Shown: one piece after another, positions 63,906 to 64,000 of the stretch
Layout of the letters: each line of letters starts with the position of its first letter
Position numbering within the stretch: position 1 is the first letter of the stretch
NCBI RefSeq assembly: GCF_000717995.1
Contig: NZ_JODM01000011.1
Location: forward strand, 93,449-157,448
DNA: 64,000 nucleotides
Direction of reading: 5' to 3'
Source of the DNA: Streptomyces violaceorubidus
Lineage (GTDB): Bacteria > Actinomycetota > Actinomycetes > Streptomycetales > Streptomycetaceae
Notes under the pieces: generated by a model
Databases searched by the model: none
What the model was told of the DNA's origin: nothing
The model's input: only the letters and a program-made list of their open reading frames with translations
Position numbers and translations under genes: made by a program

Positions 63906-64000
63906 GGGCCTGTTGCGAAAGTGGATCTTGTTCGTTGATGATCACGTCCTGTGAGACGTGGGGATCTGACGAATGGCCAGTGGGCCCGGCTTGAGCCTCT
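63906..64000 (+). mobile_element. Left end of a second IS5-type element (cut by window edge)
   Basis: TA at 63904-63905 followed by GGGCCTGTTGCGAAAGT at 63906-63922, a terminal repeat of the kind seen in Streptomyces IS5-type elements. The transposase start follows. Confidence 0.7.
63951..64000 (+). CDS. Transposase N-terminus (partial)
   Basis: GTG 63951 opens a frame reading MRRGDLTNGQWARLEP, the usual first residues of an IS5-family transposase. It runs off the window. Confidence 0.75.
   Translation, partial: MRRGDLTNGQWARLEP

Overview
This window is high-GC actinobacterial chromosome. Gene content, GTG/TTG starts and order point to Streptomyces: whiH next to hrdB, parE and parC as stand-alone topoisomerase IV genes, sepH, cutRS, DasR-type boxes, a c-di-AMP riboswitch. 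Most of it is core genome. Only the last ~1.1 kb, with one complete insertion sequence and the first bases of a second, is clearly mobile. No rRNA, tRNA or CRISPR array was seen.

Layout. 1-547 has no gene. 0.5-7.4 kb: a Nudix protein with a probable C-terminal winged helix, a fused ABC protein with a degenerate ATPase site, the sporulation regulator whiH, the principal sigma factor hrdB and a secreted trypsin-like protease. 7.5-15.1 kb: a small zinc-ribbon protein, parE, a DUF485/sodium-solute-symporter pair and a convergent CitA/DcuS-type two-component system. 15.1-18.7 kb: an iron-box-controlled ferredoxin-like protein and two divergent citrate-synthase-family genes, one carrying an N-terminal DNA-binding domain. 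18.8-26.7 kb: two genes of unknown role, a CobW GTPase, parC and a pair of M16 peptidase genes. 26.8-34.8 kb: a riboswitch-controlled M23 hydrolase, a GntR regulator, a 9-bp minisatellite, ptsH with two DasR boxes, a large GNAT/acyl-CoA-synthetase-type protein acetyltransferase, DUF5998, a phosphodiesterase and tdk. 34.8-43.9 kb: VOC protein, sulfurtransferase, sepH, a membrane protein, a lactone oxidase, an MFS permease, ferrochelatase and an inositol-phosphatase-family gene.

43.9-44.9 kb is a gene-free kilobase with ~91-bp tandem repeats. 45-62.7 kb holds a 57-aa gene, cutRS, DUF4193, DUF3093, a thioesterase, dut, DUF3710, an orphan ABC ATPase, kdpDE, an OB-fold protein, DUF3159, ceoC, ceoB, a 37-aa membrane ORF, a KimA-like permease and a TrmA-family methyltransferase. 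From memory, much of this last run (DUF4193 to TrmA) is shared with the Mycobacterium tuberculosis region Rv2689c-Rv2699c.

The most coherent functional unit is potassium related: KdpDE, the two RCK proteins CeoB/CeoC without any TrkH, a small membrane ORF not previously called here, and a KimA-family K+ permease, all within 9 kb. A second candidate system is the DNA-binding citrate-synthase homologue facing a citrate synthase whose catalytic Asp is Glu, with palindromes between them. Many genes appear to be transcribed from -10 boxes only 6-9 nt before the start codon, i.e. as leaderless mRNAs.
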